NCBI GenBank assembly: GCA_015057305.1
Contig: SVES01000001.1
Coordinates: forward strand, 62,001-126,000
Direction of reading: 5' to 3'
Source: Pseudobutyrivibrio ruminis
GTDB lineage: Bacteria; Bacillota; Clostridia; Lachnospirales; Lachnospiraceae
DNA: 64,000 nt
Shown here: positions 15,903 through 25,431 of the stretch, piece by piece
How positions within the stretch are numbered: the first letter of the stretch is position 1
Layout of the letters: each line of letters begins with the position of its first letter
Program-made: the position numbers and the translations under genes
The notes under the pieces: model-generated
Told to the model about the DNA's origin: nothing
Seen by the model: the letters and a program-made list of their open reading frames with translations, nothing else
The model's database searches: none

Positions 15903-17747
15903 CTATACGCCTGTGTTAAGTATCAATCTATCATATATTTCGGAGAAAACTGAAATACATTTAGAGGCCAGGTTGTATGCATTTTGGAATTTCATTAAAT
16001 CAAGTGCCTCTTCATCTTCATCAACGCCTGATACAGACATTCTTTGCTCTGAAATAGATTTTTGAATACTTTCAAAGTTTGATGTAAAAATCTGACACTC
16101 CTGTGCATCAACTGTTATATCTGCATAAATACATTGTAGGAAAGCATTTCCGCCTCCGCCTCTAAACATTGTCTCCTTGCTTTGAAGCTTTTGAAGTTCA
16201 ACCACCAAATCTGCTGCATCTACACCTACATTCTGCTCATCTGAATAAGCAGTTGTTGCAAATTTTCTAGCATCCTTATCACTTGCTTTTGCAATAATAA
16301 CATTTCCAGCTGTAAGCAAATAATAGGTTTCAGAATCATAGGACAAGCCAGATTGATTTTTTATAGCTGCATTCATAGCATGCTCTACGCTTAAATCGAT
16401 GCTGTCCTTTGCCACGAAGAAGGAGCCCATCTGGTTTCCATCTAAGTCCATTCCTGTCTGCTCAATGTGATTAAACTTTTCGCAGAAATTTCTAACAAAC
16501 AGATTCATTTGGTTCTGATAATATGGAATACCCATATAGTCCACATCATCACCCACCTGCAAGGATTTGTTGTTTAAGGAATCAGCAACATTATTACTGA
16601 TAGTTTCGGTGAGCTTAAAGGTTATACTTGTTACCGCACCATTTTCATCTGTATCAAATGTAAAGCCGTTATAGCTGAATTTCATGTTATTGGTATCCAG
16701 CTGACCTTTTAATGGCATATTTAACTCATTTATGTCTGTTATGCTCAGATTGGAAATTGTAATGGTATCACTGGTTGCAGAAGTCACCGTTGCATGAAGG
16801 TTCTCGTTATTATTTCCATCACGAACCTCAAACATAGCCTTCAGCTCTCCACCACTGGAGCTTGGTGTAGCATTGAATTTATCGCCATCCTTTGACCATA
16901 TAATGTCATAGAGACCATCAATGTCTGACTGGTTAAACTTCTGCTCCTTCTCCCTTGATTTTACAGCCAAAGTATTATATTCATATGTATCCACCAGCTG
17001 CTGACCATTTATATATACGTAATAATAGGTTGCACCTGTTTGCATATCTGGATTGTTTGAGTTTTTTACATTTATTTCCTGTACTTCTACATCTACCAGC
17101 TTAGAAAGGTCATCAATAAGCAATGCTCTTTGGTCCCTAAGTTCATTGGCATGACCACCACCTTGCTCTATTACATTGATTTGTTTATTAAGAATCGCAA
17201 CCTTTTCTGCAATTGCGTTGATATCATCAACTGCAGTTTTAATTTCATCGTTGATAGAGTTCTGTAAATCTTCAAGCTTTGTTGACAACTGATTAAAATA
17301 TTCCGTCAGCTGCTTTGCACTTGTTATAAACTGTTTTCTTACTGTATCATCACCTGGACTCCCCTGTAATGTACTCATAGCATTAAACATCTTTGTATAT
17401 AATGTGGTAAATCCTGCATTATTTGAATTTTCGTTATAATAATCCTGAATCTGATTCATGTAATACTGCTTTTTATCATAGAACCCTAGAGCAGACTGGT
17501 TGTTCCAGTATTTTTCATCATAATACAGGTCTCTTTGCTGTGTAACAGACTTTGCCTCAACACCTGTTCCTGTTGTTCCATAGCTTTGGTATACACGTAG
17601 AGCTGAAGAAGCAACCGTGTTAACAACCTGCTTGCTGTAGCCAGTAGTATTTACATTTGAGATATTGTTTGCAGTAGTATTAATCTGAGCTTGAGATGTA
17701 TTAAGACCAGATGCTGCAATCGTCAATCCAAAAAATGTTGATGACAT
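15903..17747 (-). CDS. flgK: flagellar hook-associated protein FlgK (HAP1), copy 1
   Basis: 614 residues. Starts MSSTFFGLTIAASGLNTSQAQINTTANNISNVNTTGYSKQ, the HAP1 N-terminus, with IEQGGGHANELRDQRALLIDDLSKLVDVEV near residue 190 and the conserved C-terminal helix (VSGVDEDEEALDLMKFQNAYNLASKCISVFSEIYDRLI). Forms the first junction ring on the hook. It is preceded by a second, different FlgK, 21 bases upstream. Confidence 0.93.
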   Translation of the reverse strand: MSSTFFGLTIAASGLNTSQAQINTTANNISNVNTTGYSKQVVNTVASSALRVYQSYGTTGTGVEAKSVTQQRDLYYDEKYWNNQSALGFYDKKQYYMNQIQDYYNENSNNAGFTTLYTKMFNAMSTLQGSPGDDTVRKQFITSAKQLTEYFNQLSTKLEDLQNSINDEIKTAVDDINAIAEKVAILNKQINVIEQGGGHANELRDQRALLIDDLSKLVDVEVQEINVKNSNNPDMQTGATYYYVYINGQQLVDTYEYNTLAVKSREKEQKFNQSDIDGLYDIIWSKDGDKFNATPSSSGGELKAMFEVRDGNNNENLHATVTSATSDTITISNLSITDINELNMPLKGQLDTNNMKFSYNGFTFDTDENGAVTSITFKLTETISNNVADSLNNKSLQVGDDVDYMGIPYYQNQMNLFVRNFCEKFNHIEQTGMDLDGNQMGSFFVAKDSIDLSVEHAMNAAIKNQSGLSYDSETYYLLTAGNVIIAKASDKDARKFATTAYSDEQNVGVDAADLVVELQKLQSKETMFRGGGGNAFLQCIYADITVDAQECQIFTSNFESIQKSISEQRMSVSGVDEDEEALDLMKFQNAYNLASKCISVFSEIYDRLILNTGV

Positions 17748-17768
17748 AAGCTATTCCTTTCTAAGCGC

Positions 17769-19565
17769 TTACAAGCTTGTAAGCAGATGTTCAATCATTT
17801 CATTAACTACATTTATATATCGACTAGCTGCATTATATGCTGACTGATATTTAATCATTGTTGTGAGCTCTTCGTCAGAAGATACTCCTATTACACCCTG
17901 GCGACTAAATTCAATTTCTTCCTTTGTGCCCTCTAGCGATGCCTCTGTAGTTTTGTATACATTACCTGTATTTGCCATTTCACCAATCCACTTTACGTAG
18001 AAACCAGTGTAGCCACAAGGAGTTGTATCGCTTGGGTTTAGATTAAATTCCTGAGCTGACCATATAGCACTTAAATCTTGTCCCAATGAATAGTTTGTCT
18101 GAGTTTGATCAGCATATAATAAATGAGGCAGATAGGATTCCTGTTTTACCAAATCCTCGTTAATTACTAAAGATTTAAGTGTGTAGCAGGATGAGGCATC
18201 CTCAATATTCTCCTCATTATAAACATATGCATAAACTGAGTTTGTATTACCTGAACCGTCAGTTACCGTTATCTGCTTGTAAGTGTATCTATCACATCCA
18301 TTTCTTACAAACAGCTCCCTTGGTGGCAACTCACCATCAGTACCAACTGAGCAATTTGCCGTGTCCAATATCTTTAAATCTGCTGCATTTACAGTAACCA
18401 TCTCACCCTTGTTGTTTTCGTAGGTAACTGTAGCTGCATCCTCATAGGCATTAGCTACTGTTGTAAGTGGACTAAAAATGTCATTTATAGCTGTTACCAT
18501 CTGATGAATCAATGTATCAAGCTCTGCCTCGGAATTCATCATTATGGAATTTGATATTCCTTTTTCGTAAGCCTCAGATGTAATAGGATTGCCATTTTCA
18601 TCCATAAACCCCAGATAGTTTGTCCATTCCTCTCCTCTGGCTAAAAGTAGAGCTTTAATCTCTCCTACATCTGTATTCTTTTCTGCATCAACATTATATA
18701 TATCAAATACCTGATAATAGGTATTGAGGGAATCATCTGTTTCACTTACTATATCTGAAAGCTGTGGCCAATATGCTGTGACAAATTGAGTTTTTTTATC
18801 TACCTTGCTTCCCATCTGATAGAAATTAACATCATCGATAAACTCAACGCCCTCAATTTCTACATGAACCACACCAGTGTTATCTTCACTGTATGACATC
18901 TTTACCATGGTGGAAAGCTTGTCCAGAAGTAAATCTCTGGTATCTCTTAAATCCATGGCTTTTTCTACACCAGCCGCTTCAATTGCCTGTATTCTTTTAT
19001 TTAAATCAACTATCTTTTTACCAATATCATTGACTGTATTTATATCTTCTATGATTTTGGAATTGATAATCTTTTGATAATCTTCTAATCCAGTTTGTAC
19101 TGCCTGAGCTCTAGCCAAAAAAAGACTAGCCTTTTGCAAAACAAGATTCTGATTTACTGTGTCAGAAGGGTCCTTGGCAAACTCCTCAAATGCTTCCTCA
19201 AAATCGCTGATTGCATCCTTGAAGGCTTCGCCATCTGTCTCCTGAAGCTGAGTGTAAACCTCTTGTACTGCCTCAGAGCTAGCACTATAAAAAGAATATC
19301 GCCCATTCTCCTGGCGATAAGCTTTGTCCAAAAAGATATCGCGAGCGTGGACGATTGTACCTACCTGCACACCAAGACCGGCATACTGTGTACCGATGGC
19401 TGCAGTTCCTATTTTTCTGTAATTTCTATCTTCATACACAACCTGCTCACGAACGTATCCTTCAGTATTAACGTTCGTAAGGTTGTTTGCTGTTGTATTT
19501 AATCCATGTGATGCTGACTGTAGGCCTGATGCCCCAACATATAAGCTTCCAAAACTATTAGCCAT
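17769..19565 (-). CDS. flgK: flagellar hook-associated protein FlgK (HAP1), copy 2
   Basis: 598 residues. Starts MANSFGSLYVGASGLQSASHGLNTTANNLTNVNTEGYVREQVVYEDR and has the ELRDxRDLL-type segment (KAMDLRDTRDLLLDKLS) and C-terminal IGVSSDEELTTMIKYQSAYNAASRYINVVNEMIEHLLTSL. It differs strongly from the adjacent copy, so this is an old duplication. Upstream neighbour is flgN. Both copies have intact ends needed for export and assembly. Confidence 0.9.
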   Translation of the reverse strand: MANSFGSLYVGASGLQSASHGLNTTANNLTNVNTEGYVREQVVYEDRNYRKIGTAAIGTQYAGLGVQVGTIVHARDIFLDKAYRQENGRYSFYSASSEAVQEVYTQLQETDGEAFKDAISDFEEAFEEFAKDPSDTVNQNLVLQKASLFLARAQAVQTGLEDYQKIINSKIIEDINTVNDIGKKIVDLNKRIQAIEAAGVEKAMDLRDTRDLLLDKLSTMVKMSYSEDNTGVVHVEIEGVEFIDDVNFYQMGSKVDKKTQFVTAYWPQLSDIVSETDDSLNTYYQVFDIYNVDAEKNTDVGEIKALLLARGEEWTNYLGFMDENGNPITSEAYEKGISNSIMMNSEAELDTLIHQMVTAINDIFSPLTTVANAYEDAATVTYENNKGEMVTVNAADLKILDTANCSVGTDGELPPRELFVRNGCDRYTYKQITVTDGSGNTNSVYAYVYNEENIEDASSCYTLKSLVINEDLVKQESYLPHLLYADQTQTNYSLGQDLSAIWSAQEFNLNPSDTTPCGYTGFYVKWIGEMANTGNVYKTTEASLEGTKEEIEFSRQGVIGVSSDEELTTMIKYQSAYNAASRYINVVNEMIEHLLTSL

Positions 19566-19612
19566 AAGTCAATCCTCCAAAGTCTTACTAAAACTTTAAG
19601 GACATCCTTTTC

Positions 19613-20125
19613 CTACTGTTTAGCATCAAATCCTCTATTTCCTAACAAATCGCCTGTAGTTTCAGCATCTCTTCCATAATTAGATGTCTGGGGTGCCTGC
19701 TTAACACTTTTGATAAGTGTAATATCAAACTCCACCATTTCGATAGCTTGCTTTAGTAAATTCTGCGTCTGAAAATTGAGCACCTGAACATCATCAGCTA
19801 CTTTAACCAATTTATCTTTTGCATCCTTTAGCTTGCCCTGTTCTACAGGTTGGTTCGCCAAGTTACTAATCATCCATGACACAGTAACCTGCTCTCCATC
19901 ATGTCCCATTACTGTCGCAATGCTGCGCAATAATTTGGCACGTTTTTCCTCTAGCTTAAGCAAGGAATCAGCAATGGCCTGCTCCTGAACGGTAACCTGC
20001 TCAAGTACCTCTAGCTTCTTATGGATAATAGAATCCTTCTTTTCTCCATTAAGACTGATTAACTTTTCATAAAGCGACCTTTCACCATCCATAGTTAAGA
20101 GCAACTCATCCATTAAACTAGCCAT
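19613..20125 (-). CDS. flgN: FlgN-family export chaperone
   Basis: 170 residues, all-helical (MASLMDELLLTMDGERSLYEKLISLNGEKKDSII). FlgN binds FlgK and FlgL in the cytoplasm before export. Identification rests on the N-terminal pattern, length and its place between flgM and flgK, the usual order. Confidence 0.85.
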   Translation of the reverse strand: MASLMDELLLTMDGERSLYEKLISLNGEKKDSIIHKKLEVLEQVTVQEQAIADSLLKLEEKRAKLLRSIATVMGHDGEQVTVSWMISNLANQPVEQGKLKDAKDKLVKVADDVQVLNFQTQNLLKQAIEMVEFDITLIKSVKQAPQTSNYGRDAETTGDLLGNRGFDAKQ

Positions 20126-20142
20126 GCTTTACCCTCACAAAA

Positions 20143-20424
20143 CTAAAAGATTGATCCCACTTGTGATAATAGCTTTGCAGCAAAATCATCAGAGCTAACA
20201 TCATATGTGCCAGCCTTAATTCTTGCTTTAATATCAGCAACTAAATCTTCTCTGATATCCGCACTCTCAGAAACGGCTGTCTTTGCAACCTGATAGTCCT
20301 TTCCTGTAGAAGATATCTGCACCTGGTCACGGCCCATTGAATTAGCCTTAGATGCTGCTGTGGTGTTTTTAGTGTTTGATGTCTGATAGAGCTGAGCTAC
20401 CTGATTGTAAGCCTCTATACGCAT
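20143..20424 (-). CDS. flgM: anti-sigma-28 factor FlgM
   Basis: 93 residues. Starts MRIEAYNQVAQLYQ, with the DQVQISSTGKDYQVAKTAV segment and the sigma-binding C-terminus (IREDLVADIKARIKAGTYDVSSDDFAAKLL). Holds sigma-28 inactive until it is exported through the finished hook. First gene of the seven-gene late operon, ribosome site AAAGGAG. Confidence 0.93.
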   Translation of the reverse strand: MRIEAYNQVAQLYQTSNTKNTTAASKANSMGRDQVQISSTGKDYQVAKTAVSESADIREDLVADIKARIKAGTYDVSSDDFAAKLLSQVGSIF

Positions 20425-20483
20425 ATCGCCACACTCCTTTCCTCCCCTTGCAAACTTTAGTTACACTTTTCATTACACCTCAT

Positions 20484-20510
20484 ATATCGGTGCCGTTTTA
20501 GAAAACTTTA
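20484..20510 (-). promoter_or_regulatory. sigma-28-type promoter of the flgM operon
   Basis: Minus strand: TAAA, 15-base spacer, ACCGATAT. Leader about 50 bases. A second, weaker CCGATATAA motif near 20563 lacks a good -35 element. Confidence 0.8.
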
Positions 20511-20599
20511 TAGTATTTTTGAATTTTTTTCAATTTTTTCTATGAAATTTCCTATTCACTTTTTATATCGGACGGGAATTAAAATTGTTAAGTTAATGT

Positions 20600-20636
20600 A
20601 AAAAAATTTGCCCCGAGGGTGAGAGGTCCTCGGGGC
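20600..20636 (-). terminator. terminator of the ABC exporter operon
   Basis: GCCCCGAGG (20610-20618) pairs with CCTCGGGGC (20628-20636). The minus strand continues AAATTTTTTT. Confidence 0.9.
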
Positions 20637-20678
20637 GGTTAGAGAATTGTATGTATAGAGAATTAAGAAATAAGCTGA

Positions 20679-22661
20679 TTAATAAAGTATTGGGCCATCA
20701 TAATAGCCTGTTCTTTCATAATACTCACTGTATGTAACTATTTGGTCATCGTCTGTGTAAAATCCCTCGTCCTTAAGAGCTTTTAAGGTATTAATGCAAT
20801 CCTTGGTAAGGGATACATAAATATTTCGTTCATATATTTCCTCATTACCTCTCCAATTGTAATCCCAATAGGTATCTTCATCAGAGAAATATGGAATCTC
20901 ACTATTATGAACTGTAAAGCTAAAATCATTGTATAATGGGTCATTGTCAACATCATATGCATTATAACCGAAGGATGTTCTAAACATCTTTCCAGCATCA
21001 ATATCCTTAAGCACTGCCTCATATACCTTTTTGAATTTTACATTCTTTTCTCTGTCAGTAAGGTAATCGAAGCTTTCTACATAGGAAGAATAATCTGAAA
21101 TGCTTTCGTCCCATGTATATGTGCTAAAGCTCATATAATTAATATCACAATTGTCCCAAATATTTCCAACTACATGCTCCTTGATTCTATTTGGATTGTT
21201 TAGATAATCCAGAATTGGTTCTGTTGCTGCTAAATATGAAGAGCTTACCTGGTCTGACTCTGTGTCCACAACGGCATAATCGCGAATTACTACATTGCCA
21301 TTCTTTAATTTATATTTGAAGGAAACACTAGTGCCTGGCACATCTTTGTATAATATATTTACATCTCTCAGCTCTTTTTTGTCCTTAAGGAAGTTTTTGT
21401 GCAGCTCTCTAGCAGAATTAATCTCCTCTTCATCAGTAAATACCATTGTGTATGAAGATTGAATACCTACCCATGCAATATCATCGGCAGCTGGAACCTT
21501 GTTTTCAATTTTGAAAACATCTCCTCTAATCAAAAGCATTGCAACAAGTGCTGCAGCTGTGTAGCCAACCATAAAGCCAAATTTCTTTGATGAGAATACG
21601 CGTACGGTCTTTTCTATCATCATCTGAGTCGCATAGTATACTATACATCCGATTATCAGAGTAGCGATAATGGCTATTGTGAATTTGGCATTGTAAGACA
21701 ATGGCTTAGCCGCATCTACCAGTCCTGCTGCAAAAGCTCCTGCGACCATAGAAATAAAGAATGACATACCAACTGTAAAAACTGGCTTTAGGAAAGGAAC
21801 AGAAATAAAATCCTGAACTGTTTCAAGCTGTTTTTGCTTGTAAAGGATATAACCTATGACTATAAATACTACCGCAGCTATTGCATAACCTATCAAATAT
21901 TTAGCCCCATCCAGTGAATGAGTAAAATAATTTACCATGCCAAGATTGTCGTAGGTGTAAAACACATTCATCCTACAATTATTATCAATAAAGGCAACTG
22001 GCGTCCATGGATTTATGTTGATGCCTTCCATTGCCTGGCCAAGTCCAAAAAGCAAAAGGCTTGCTGTCAGTCTAAACGCCACTTCTATCATAAGATAGAG
22101 ACAATTAAATATTCCATAGAATACTATAGCTGTAACAATCTGCCCTGAGGTCATTAATGAGAACACTGCAAGTGATAGGAAAAATTCATAGGAAACCACT
22201 CCTACTAGGGTTAGATACCAAATTCCATCAAAAACATATGCTTCTTCTAAAATAGATACAAAAGTCAGGATAATGGCATTTAAAATGATAGGCGCAAGTC
22301 CAACAATAGAACTTGATATAAATCCTGTAAAATACAAACTCTTTCTGCTAACAGGAAATGCGTGCATCATATAATTATCACGCTTGAAGAACATGTATTT
22401 AAATGTTATTCCTGCTATTACAATTGCCAGGATTGCTGCCCATATAGCAACAGGAAAATAGCTCATTATTTCATACAAGCTCTGTGCTTTTGTAAGACCT
22501 GCCTGAGCCTCCCAACTCTCCTCATAATTTGACAGTTGAATTATGTAGTTAACTGGCATGGTGAGAAATAGAAGGATAAAATACAGCAACCCAACAATCC
22601 ATGTTCTACTAAGATTTTTCTTAAGTAGTGCCACATTAAAAAATGACGTCTTTGACTGCAT
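20679..22661 (-). CDS. ABC transporter permease (YtrC/YtrD-like)
   Basis: 660 residues from ATG 22661, nine bases after GGGAGG. The earlier ATG at 22682 is part of that region. About ten membrane helices: six in the first 300 residues (LLYFILLFLTMPVNYII, AIWAAILAIVIAGITFKYMFF) and more near 285-385. The last 270 residues form a large soluble, probably extracytoplasmic, domain. Start overlaps the ATPase gene by 26 bases. With the ATPase it forms an exporter controlled by the adjacent GntR protein. Substrate unknown. Confidence 0.8.
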   Translation of the reverse strand: MQSKTSFFNVALLKKNLSRTWIVGLLYFILLFLTMPVNYIIQLSNYEESWEAQAGLTKAQSLYEIMSYFPVAIWAAILAIVIAGITFKYMFFKRDNYMMHAFPVSRKSLYFTGFISSSIVGLAPIILNAIILTFVSILEEAYVFDGIWYLTLVGVVSYEFFLSLAVFSLMTSGQIVTAIVFYGIFNCLYLMIEVAFRLTASLLLFGLGQAMEGININPWTPVAFIDNNCRMNVFYTYDNLGMVNYFTHSLDGAKYLIGYAIAAVVFIVIGYILYKQKQLETVQDFISVPFLKPVFTVGMSFFISMVAGAFAAGLVDAAKPLSYNAKFTIAIIATLIIGCIVYYATQMMIEKTVRVFSSKKFGFMVGYTAAALVAMLLIRGDVFKIENKVPAADDIAWVGIQSSYTMVFTDEEEINSARELHKNFLKDKKELRDVNILYKDVPGTSVSFKYKLKNGNVVIRDYAVVDTESDQVSSSYLAATEPILDYLNNPNRIKEHVVGNIWDNCDINYMSFSTYTWDESISDYSSYVESFDYLTDREKNVKFKKVYEAVLKDIDAGKMFRTSFGYNAYDVDNDPLYNDFSFTVHNSEIPYFSDEDTYWDYNWRGNEEIYERNIYVSLTKDCINTLKALKDEGFYTDDDQIVTYSEYYERTGYYDGPILY

Positions 22662-23535
22662 AATTCTCACCTCCCAACTCATAAATGAATATTTCTTCTA
22701 GTGTAAGCGGCAACACATCCATCAACAAAGGATTCATTGCCCCAATGACCTTTTCTGCTTCCCTAGGCTCGCCCTTTACAATTAATGTGTGAACTCGTCC
22801 TGTAGATATTTTCTTTAGTACTTGAATCTCAGGTGGAAGCTTTGGCATATCTCCATCGAAAGCAATTTGTATTTTTGTAATTGATGTTTGAAGCTCATCT
22901 AATGAACGCTCTATCAATATCTTTCCGTTGTTCATGATGCCCACATGGTCGCAGACATCCTCCAGCTCTCTTAAATTATGTGAGCTTACCAGTACTGTCA
23001 ATCCATTTTCTGACACATCCGACATAATGAGGCTCCAGATTTGACGTCTCATTACTGGATCAAGGCCATCTACAGGCTCATCCAATATCATAAGCTCCGG
23101 ACGTGCTGCAATGGAAAGCATAAAAGCTACCTGCTTTTGCATACCCTTGGAAAGAGAGCGAACCATTTTTTTAGGATTAATGGCTGGAAAGCAATTAAGC
23201 AATTTATTAAACAGTGTCTCATCAAACTTTGGATACATGTTCTTGTAAAACTTCATCATATCCAATGTATTTGCCTGAGTGAAAAAGAATATCTCATCAG
23301 GTATTAAAGTAAATTTTTGCTTCAGCTGTTCGTTCTCATATACAGGCTGACCGTCAATAGTGATGGTACCTGCATCCTGCTTATAAACCCCAGAAAGATG
23401 ACGAATAATGGTTGATTTGCCTGCACCGTTAGGTCCAACCAAGCCATAAATAGCCCCTCGTTCAACGTGCATGTTTAAGGAGTCGAGAGCAATGAAATCG
23501 CCAAATTTTTTAGTGACGTTATTTACTTCTATCAT
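22636..23535 (-). CDS. ABC transporter ATP-binding protein
   Basis: 299 residues. Walker A GPNGAGKST at 35-43, signature LSKGMQKQ near 135, Walker B ELMILDEP near 158, and an H-loop in VSSHNLRELEDVC. Belongs to the CcmA/YtrB-like export group. Start overlaps gntR by 17 bases and its end overlaps the permease. Confidence 0.95.
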   Translation of the reverse strand: MIEVNNVTKKFGDFIALDSLNMHVERGAIYGLVGPNGAGKSTIIRHLSGVYKQDAGTITIDGQPVYENEQLKQKFTLIPDEIFFFTQANTLDMMKFYKNMYPKFDETLFNKLLNCFPAINPKKMVRSLSKGMQKQVAFMLSIAARPELMILDEPVDGLDPVMRRQIWSLIMSDVSENGLTVLVSSHNLRELEDVCDHVGIMNNGKILIERSLDELQTSITKIQIAFDGDMPKLPPEIQVLKKISTGRVHTLIVKGEPREAEKVIGAMNPLLMDVLPLTLEEIFIYELGGENYAVKDVIF

Positions 23536-23905
23536 TACCTTCCCCTCCCTTCGCCAGTTCCTCTATTCGTTTGATGAGGATATCCTTGTCCTCGCACAGA
23601 TACAGAAGTTCCTTTACAATTTCATCGAATTCTTTCATCAATTCTACATTCCTCCCTTGGGCAACGTCTGCTCGCTCTGCTGCATAGCTGCCTTTGCCAC
23701 CAATAGTGTAAATGTAACCTTCTTGCTCTAGCTCTCTGTAAGCTTTTTGGATAGTATTTGGGTTTATAGATAAACTAGTTGCCAATTCCCGCACGCTAGG
23801 CAGCTTCTCATCCTTTTTAACTGCTCCCGATACCACCAGGCGCCTTAAACCATCCTTAATCTGCTCGTAGATGGGCTTAGAATCTCTGTAGTTTAATTGG
23901 ATCAT
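23519..23905 (-). CDS. GntR-family transcriptional regulator, YtrA subfamily
   Basis: 128 residues. The winged helix spans residues 10-75 (KPIYEQIKDGLRRLVVSGAVKKDEKLPSVRELATSLSINPNTIQKAYRELEQEGYIYTIGGKGSYAAE). The short helical C-terminus is typical of YtrA, which has no large effector domain. First gene of the exporter operon and most likely its autorepressor through the palindrome at 23946. Confidence 0.93.
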   Translation of the reverse strand: MIQLNYRDSKPIYEQIKDGLRRLVVSGAVKKDEKLPSVRELATSLSINPNTIQKAYRELEQEGYIYTIGGKGSYAAERADVAQGRNVELMKEFDEIVKELLYLCEDKDILIKRIEELAKGGEGNDRSK

Positions 23906-23945
23906 CTAATACCTCCCGTTATCTAGGTAAAGTGTGACCTTTAAC

Positions 23946-23966
23946 TGTATTATCTGTTCTAATACA
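23946..23966. promoter_or_regulatory. candidate operator for the YtrA-type regulator
   Basis: TGTATTA-N7-TAATACA, a perfect 7-bp inverted repeat directly downstream of the -10 box of the gntR promoter, covering the predicted start site. Confidence 0.75.
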
Positions 23967-23995
23967 CTTATAGCATCTCTGCACTTTATTGTCAA
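23967..23995 (-). promoter_or_regulatory. sigma-A promoter of the gntR-ABC operon
   Basis: Minus strand: TTGACA (23995-23990), 17-base spacer, TATAAG (23972-23967). Confidence 0.85.
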
Positions 23996-24016
23996 CAGCT
24001 TTTTTTCTTGCACCAA

Positions 24017-24067
24017 AAAATCACCCTATACCAATCCCATTACTATGGGTTGATATAGAGTGATTTT
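24017..24067 (-). terminator. terminator after the aminotransferase
   Basis: AAAATCAC.CTATA.CAA arms on both sides of CCCATTACTATGGG form a long, slightly imperfect stem. The minus strand ends in GATTTTTTG. Confidence 0.85.
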
Positions 24068-24075
24068 GCTTGAAT

Positions 24076-25275
24076 CTACGGTAATACTTCACGGCTATCC
24101 TTTGCTAGTCTTTCAAAAGCTGGAAGGCTGCGTTTTATCATGTCGTAATCGACACAGTAGGCTATTCTCACATAGCCTGGGCAGCCGAAGGTCTTTGTGG
24201 AAACCATAATAATGTGTTGCTTCTTTCCCAGCTCCACAAATCTACTTTCATCTTCAAATGGAGATTTCACCAGTAAGTAGAAAGCGCCCTCAGGTTTTAT
24301 CACTTCAAATCCTAAATCTGTAAGCTTTTCATATAGAAGCTTTCTGTTTTTATCATAAAATTCCAAATCCACCCCTACATCCTGGCATCTGCCAATTACC
24401 AGTTGGAATAAAGACGGTGCATTTACATATCCTAAGCATCTGTTTGCTACTACCAAGGCTCCAATTAGCTTATCATAGCCCTCTGCTTTTTTTGAAAGAG
24501 CAAGATAGCCTATTCGCTCACCTGGCAAAGATAATGTCTTGCTATAAGAATAAATATAAATGCTATTTTCAATTATTGATGGAATGTAAGGTACTTCTAC
24601 ACCATCATATGCAAGCTCCCTGTATGGTTCATCACATAACACGTAGATTGGATGACCAATTCGGTTTTCTGCCTTTTTTATAATCTCTCCTAAGCGTTCA
24701 ATAGTTTCTTTAGGATAAATTCTTCCTGATGGATTATTTGGATTATTTACAATGATGCACTTTGTATTTACTGAAATATTTTCTTCCAGCTTTTCAAGAT
24801 TCAAATCAAAATCATCAGTCTTTGCAGGAATGACTACAAGCTTTCCACCATAATTTGATGCATAGCTATTGTACTCTCCAAAAAATGGAGCAAATACTAC
24901 CACCTCATCACCAGGGTTTAAGACAGCTCTAAATACACAGTTCATGGCTCCTGCTGCACCTACAGTCATAATGATATCCTCTGCCGAATACCCCATGCCA
25001 AATGACTTATTCAAATGGTCTGCTACTGCTTTCCTGGTTTCGTCAAAGCCTGCATTTTTCATGTAGCCATGTACATAAGAATCAGGATTTTCCTTTAGTA
25101 CATCTGCAATAGCTTTTGTTACCGCTTCTGGCACTGGCGAGGCTGGATTTCCCAAGCTAAAATCATACACATTTTCCTTTCCGAACTCCTCTGCCATCTG
25201 CAACCCTTCTTCGAAGAGTTTTCTAATAACTCCGCTTCCTGCTACTAGTGTTTCCATACTATTTGAAATAATCAT
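24076..25275 (-). CDS. PLP-dependent aminotransferase, class I/II
   Basis: 399 residues. Fold type I aminotransferase: FSLGNPASPVP, VGAAGAMNCVFRAVLNPGDEVV for phosphate and ring contacts, NNPNNPSGRIY, DEPYRELAYDG, and the PLP lysine in YSYSKTLSLPGERIGY near residue 242. Closest in pattern to aspartate/aromatic aminotransferases. The amino donor cannot be assigned. Monocistronic, between two terminators. Confidence 0.88.
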   Translation of the reverse strand: MIISNSMETLVAGSGVIRKLFEEGLQMAEEFGKENVYDFSLGNPASPVPEAVTKAIADVLKENPDSYVHGYMKNAGFDETRKAVADHLNKSFGMGYSAEDIIMTVGAAGAMNCVFRAVLNPGDEVVVFAPFFGEYNSYASNYGGKLVVIPAKTDDFDLNLEKLEENISVNTKCIIVNNPNNPSGRIYPKETIERLGEIIKKAENRIGHPIYVLCDEPYRELAYDGVEVPYIPSIIENSIYIYSYSKTLSLPGERIGYLALSKKAEGYDKLIGALVVANRCLGYVNAPSLFQLVIGRCQDVGVDLEFYDKNRKLLYEKLTDLGFEVIKPEGAFYLLVKSPFEDESRFVELGKKQHIIMVSTKTFGCPGYVRIAYCVDYDMIKRSLPAFERLAKDSREVLP

Positions 25276-25294
25276 GTTTCCACCTCTTTGTCAC

Positions 25295-25308
25295 TTTAAT
25301 GCATTAAA
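25295..25308. promoter_or_regulatory. palindrome at the aminotransferase start site
   Basis: TTTAATGCATTAAA, a perfect 14-bp palindrome directly downstream of and touching the -10 box. A possible operator. Confidence 0.4.
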
Positions 25309-25336
25309 TTATAGCATATACTTACAAACTAATCAG
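25308..25336 (-). promoter_or_regulatory. promoter of the aminotransferase gene
   Basis: Minus strand: CTGATT, 17-base spacer, TATAAT with an upstream TGC (extended -10). The -35 box is weak. Confidence 0.6.
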
Positions 25337-25380
25337 CATTTTTTACTTATTGGAAATAAGAGAATCATTTCATTAAATAA

Positions 25381-25412
25381 GCTGTCTTCCAATTGTAAAA
25401 TCAGAAGACAGC
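25381..25412 (-). terminator. terminator of the cytidylate-kinase-like gene
   Basis: GCTGTCTTC (25381-25389) pairs with GAAGACAGC (25404-25412). The minus strand continues TTATTT. Confidence 0.7.
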
Positions 25413-25431
25413 CACTTTTAAATAATATTTA

